Made by a program: the position numbers and the translations under genes. Positions 61,613-64,000 of a stretch of DNA of 64,000 nucleotides are shown here, in pieces. The DNA is from Microvirga massiliensis (GTDB lineage Bacteria > Pseudomonadota > Alphaproteobacteria > Rhizobiales > Beijerinckiaceae): contig NZ_LN811354.1 of the NCBI RefSeq assembly GCF_001006805.1, positions 211,555 through 275,554 of the forward strand, in the 5' to 3' direction. The notes beneath the pieces are model-generated. The model saw only the letters and a program-made list of their open reading frames with translations, ran no database searches and was not told the origin of the DNA. How positions within the stretch are numbered: position 1 is the first letter of the stretch; each line of letters begins with the position of its first letter.

Positions 61613-62665
61613 ATGAATGGGATGAAGATCGCTACCATCGTCGGAAGCCTGTCGGTCGCCATTGCCGGCTGGGCCGTTCCGGGCGCGCAAGCCCGGGATC
61701 TGACGGTCGTGTCATGGGGCGGCACGTATCAGGATGCACAGCGCAAGATCTACTTCGAGCCCTTCGCCAAGAAGACCGGGAAGCCGCTTCTCGAGGAGAG
61801 CTGGGACGGGGGCATCGGCGTCATTGCCGCGAAGGTGAAGGCCGGGGTGCCGAACTGGGACGTCGTCCAGGTCGAAGCCGAAGAGCTTACGCTGGGCTGC
61901 GCAGACGGCTTCTATGAGAAGATCGACTGGTCGAAGGTGGGAGGCAAGGACAAGTTCCTGCCGGCCGCTGTCAATGATTGCGGCGTCGGTGCGATCGTCT
62001 GGAGCACGGCCCTGAGCTATGACGCGGACAAGCTCAAGGAAGGCCCGAAATCCTGGGCGGATTTCTGGGACGTCACGAAATTCCCGGGCAAGCGGGGGCT
62101 GCGCCGCGGGCCGAAATACCAGCTCGAGTTCGCGCTCATGGCCGACGGCGTCAAGCCGAGCGAGGTCTACAAGGTACTCGGGACACCGGAGGGCGTCGAC
62201 CGGGCCTTCAAGAAGCTCGACCAGCTGAAGCCGCACATCGTGTGGTGGGAGGCCGGTGCACAGCCCTTGCAGCTCCTGGCCTCCGGAGAGGTCGTGATGA
62301 CGTCGGCCTATAACGGCCGCATCTCGGGCATCAACAGGAGCGAAGGCAAGAACTTCAAGGTCGTCTGGCCTGGGAGCATCTACGCGGTCGACAGCTGGGT
62401 GATCCTGAAGAACAGCCCCAACAAGGACGCGGGCATGGACTTCATCGCATTCGCGAGCCAGCCTGAGAACCAGATGAAACTGCCGGAGTATGTCGCTTAC
62501 GGTCTGCCCAACAAGGAGGCCGCGAGCCGCGTGCCGCCGGATCTGCAGAAGGATCTCCCGACGGCGCCAGAGAATCTCACTGACTCGATCGTTCTCGACA
62601 CCGAGTTCTGGGTCGACAACATCGAGGAACTGAACAAGCGGTTCAACGCCTGGCTGGCGCAGTAA
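61613..62665 (+). CDS. Polyamine-type ABC transporter substrate-binding protein (PotD/PotF-like)
   Basis: This 350-residue periplasmic protein has a signal peptide (MNGMKIATIVGSLSVAIAGW, cut after AQA) and an SBP_bac_1/8-type fold. It shows LTVVSWGGTYQDAQRKIYFE, FAKKTGKPLLEESWDGGIGV, WDVVQVEAEELTLGCADGFY and GVGAIVWSTALSYDADKL, plus YGLPNKEAAS near the end. This group serves spermidine/putrescine or similar cationic compounds. GAGGGGAGCAACT lies before ATG 61613. Neighbouring PotA- and PotB-type genes complete the importer. Confidence 0.86.
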   Translation: MNGMKIATIVGSLSVAIAGWAVPGAQARDLTVVSWGGTYQDAQRKIYFEPFAKKTGKPLLEESWDGGIGVIAAKVKAGVPNWDVVQVEAEELTLGCADGFYEKIDWSKVGGKDKFLPAAVNDCGVGAIVWSTALSYDADKLKEGPKSWADFWDVTKFPGKRGLRRGPKYQLEFALMADGVKPSEVYKVLGTPEGVDRAFKKLDQLKPHIVWWEAGAQPLQLLASGEVVMTSAYNGRISGINRSEGKNFKVVWPGSIYAVDSWVILKNSPNKDAGMDFIAFASQPENQMKLPEYVAYGLPNKEAASRVPPDLQKDLPTAPENLTDSIVLDTEFWVDNIEELNKRFNAWLAQ

Positions 62666-62818
62666 GAGCCGTTGTTCGACTTTCAGTGGAGGTGCGTGCG
62701 CATCGAATGATCTGCACGCACCTCCGTGCCGGTGCGCAGATCCGGCTCGGGATAGGGGCTTGACGGTTCTCGAGAACGCATCGCCCGTATCCGCCAAGTG
62801 AACCGAGGACGAAGAGGA

Positions 62819-63883
62819 ATGCGAGCCTTCATCAAGTTCGAGTCCATTTCGAAGGCGTTCGGTTCTCACGTCGTGGTGGACGATCTCAATCTCGAGATTT
62901 CGCAAGGCGAGTTCCTGAGCCTGCTGGGTCCATCAGGCTCAGGGAAAACGACGATCCTGATGCTTCTGGCGGGATTCGAGCGGCCCACGAAAGGCTCGAT
63001 CCTGCTCGATGGGCGACACATCGACCAGCTCCCGCCCTACCGTCGCAACATGGGCGTCGTATTCCAGAATTACGCGCTTTTTCCGCACATGACGGTCGCG
63101 GAGAACGTGGCTTTTCCACTCGAGATGCAGCGCGTTCCGCGTGCCGAGATCGCGCAGAGGGTCGGCCGCGCGCTCGACATGGTACGTCTCGGGCACCTCA
63201 AGGAACGCCGTCCGTCGCAACTGTCCGGCGGTCAACAGCAGCGCGTCGCGCTCACGCGAGCCCTCGTTTTCGAGCCGAGCGTGATCCTGATGGACGAGCC
63301 CCTCGGCGCCCTCGACAAGCAGCTGCGCGAGCACATGCAGCTCGAAATCCGCGAGCTCCACAAGCGGCTCGGCCTGACCATCGTCTTCGTGACGCACGAT
63401 CAGTCGGAAGCGCTGACGATGTCGAACCGAATCGCGGTGTTCAATGCCGGCAAGATCGAGCAGCTCGATACCCCTCAGGCAATCTATGATACGCCGCGAA
63501 CGCGCTTCGTGGCTCAATTCATCGGTGAGACGAACCTGATCGAAGCGAATGTCATCGGCGTCGACAATGGGACGGCAAGGGTCGCGCTCGCCGATGACGT
63601 TTCGCTGCTCGTGAATGCCGGCCCCGGCGTTGCCCCCGGTCAGAAGGTGGCGATCTCCCTCAGGCCGGAGCGGATCCAGCTCGCGGACGAGCCGAAGAGC
63701 GGCAACGCCCTGCGCATGACGATCGCGGATTGCGTCTATCACGGCGACCATATCCGGGTGCAGCTCGCCAAGGGTGATATCGCCTTCGTGGCGCGCCGCG
63801 AGCGGATCATGGGCGACTGGGCCGTCGGCGCGCCGGTGGTGGCATCCTTCGACCCACGCGACTGTACGGTGCTCGCCGCATGA
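62819..63883 (+). CDS. potA: Polyamine-type ABC transporter ATPase (PotA-like)
   Basis: This 354-residue ATPase shows Walker A LLGPSGSGKTTILMLLAGFE, the Q-loop NMGVVFQNYALFPHMTVAEN, signature LSGGQQQRVALTRALVFEPS, Walker B VILMDEPLGALDKQLREHMQ, and FVTHDQSEALTMSNRIAVFN. A C-terminal TOBE domain (about residues 270-354, VAISLRPERIQLADEPKSGN) is typical of PotA/FbpC. It lies 153 bp after the binding-protein gene and overlaps the next permease start by 4 bp. I use ATG 62819, which has AAGAGGA just upstream. Confidence 0.9.
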   Translation: MRAFIKFESISKAFGSHVVVDDLNLEISQGEFLSLLGPSGSGKTTILMLLAGFERPTKGSILLDGRHIDQLPPYRRNMGVVFQNYALFPHMTVAENVAFPLEMQRVPRAEIAQRVGRALDMVRLGHLKERRPSQLSGGQQQRVALTRALVFEPSVILMDEPLGALDKQLREHMQLEIRELHKRLGLTIVFVTHDQSEALTMSNRIAVFNAGKIEQLDTPQAIYDTPRTRFVAQFIGETNLIEANVIGVDNGTARVALADDVSLLVNAGPGVAPGQKVAISLRPERIQLADEPKSGNALRMTIADCVYHGDHIRVQLAKGDIAFVARRERIMGDWAVGAPVVASFDPRDCTVLAA

Positions 63884-64000
63884 GCAAGGTTCCTGCGCGG
63901 GATCGACTCGCAGCCCTGGTGCTGGTCGCCCCGCTTGTTCTTTTCCTCGCGGTGTTCTTTCTGTGGCCCCTCTGGACGATGATAACGGCCGCTGTCGTCG
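63879..64000 (+). CDS. Polyamine-type ABC transporter permease (PotB-like), cut by the window edge
   Basis: Only the first 40 codons are present: MSKVPARDRLAALVLVAPLV then LFLAVFFLWPLWTMITAAVV. This is a cytoplasmic start followed by the first membrane helix with the FL-x-x-FFL-x-PL pattern of PotB-type permeases. The ATG overlaps the PotA stop by 4 bp. The gene continues beyond the window. Confidence 0.75.

Overview
The window reads as chromosomal DNA of a high-GC alphaproteobacterium of the Hyphomicrobiales, most like Microvirga or another Methylobacteriaceae member. This is inferred from gene content: several solute-binding-protein ABC importers, a Bug/TctC tripartite transporter, SPW, DUF6894, DUF3124 and pRiA4b ORF-3-like proteins, and dense GGAGG ribosome binding sites in GC-rich DNA. 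No ribosomal RNA or other phylogenetic marker is present to prove it.

Left end (1-3.0 kb): a graveyard of mobile DNA. It holds a decayed phage endolysin (amidase piece plus LysM piece), a DUF2786/coiled-coil/winged-helix gene split by one in-frame ochre codon, two different tyrosine-recombinase C-terminal remnants, a beheaded PolB-like 3'-5' exonuclease, and a Fic gene reduced to its two ends. From 3.0 to 8.5 kb come a cupin, an RhtB-type exporter, the glycogen debranching enzyme GlgX, two palindromic REP-like units, and a hicAB locus whose toxin gene is frameshifted.

8.1-14.2 kb is a minus-strand set: tripartite tricarboxylate transporter (tctCBA), hotdog thioesterase, CaiB/BaiF CoA-transferase, crotonase and DUF1428. 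It looks like an uptake and CoA-activation route for an unknown carboxylate.

14.4-33.2 kb is a patchwork of small single genes: PAP2 phosphatase, 1-Cys peroxiredoxin, SPW membrane protein, two receiver-domain proteins each associated with a paralogous small ORF, SLT transglycosylase, J-domain protein, GFA enzyme, HAD phosphatase, sirtuin, EEP phosphoesterase, GST, GT2 glycosyltransferase, tRNA-Ser(GCT), dodecin and small exported proteins. It also holds REP-like composites, a 143-bp element with inverted ends, and two of three copies of a roughly 145-nt repeat; the two best of those three copies end in a terminator-like hairpin.

33.7-38.4 kb is a complete branched-chain-amino-acid type (Liv/HAAT) ABC operon, followed by a DUF3124 lipoprotein-like gene, a potassium channel with a C-terminal zinc ribbon, a LuxR-type regulator with a degenerate receiver, and a DUF6894 protein.

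42.9-64.0 kb is a nitrogen-compound scavenging region arranged around a LysR regulator. To its left, on the minus strand, is a Dpp/Opp importer (dppABCDF) with an M20 peptidase. To its right, on the plus strand, is a second peptide-type importer with a fused ATPase, a GhrA-type reductase, a GABA-type aminotransferase broken by one amber codon, an acetylpolyamine amidohydrolase, a GNAT acetyltransferase, and a spermidine/putrescine-type importer running off the right edge. Together these suggest uptake and deacylation or deamination of peptides and (acyl)polyamines.
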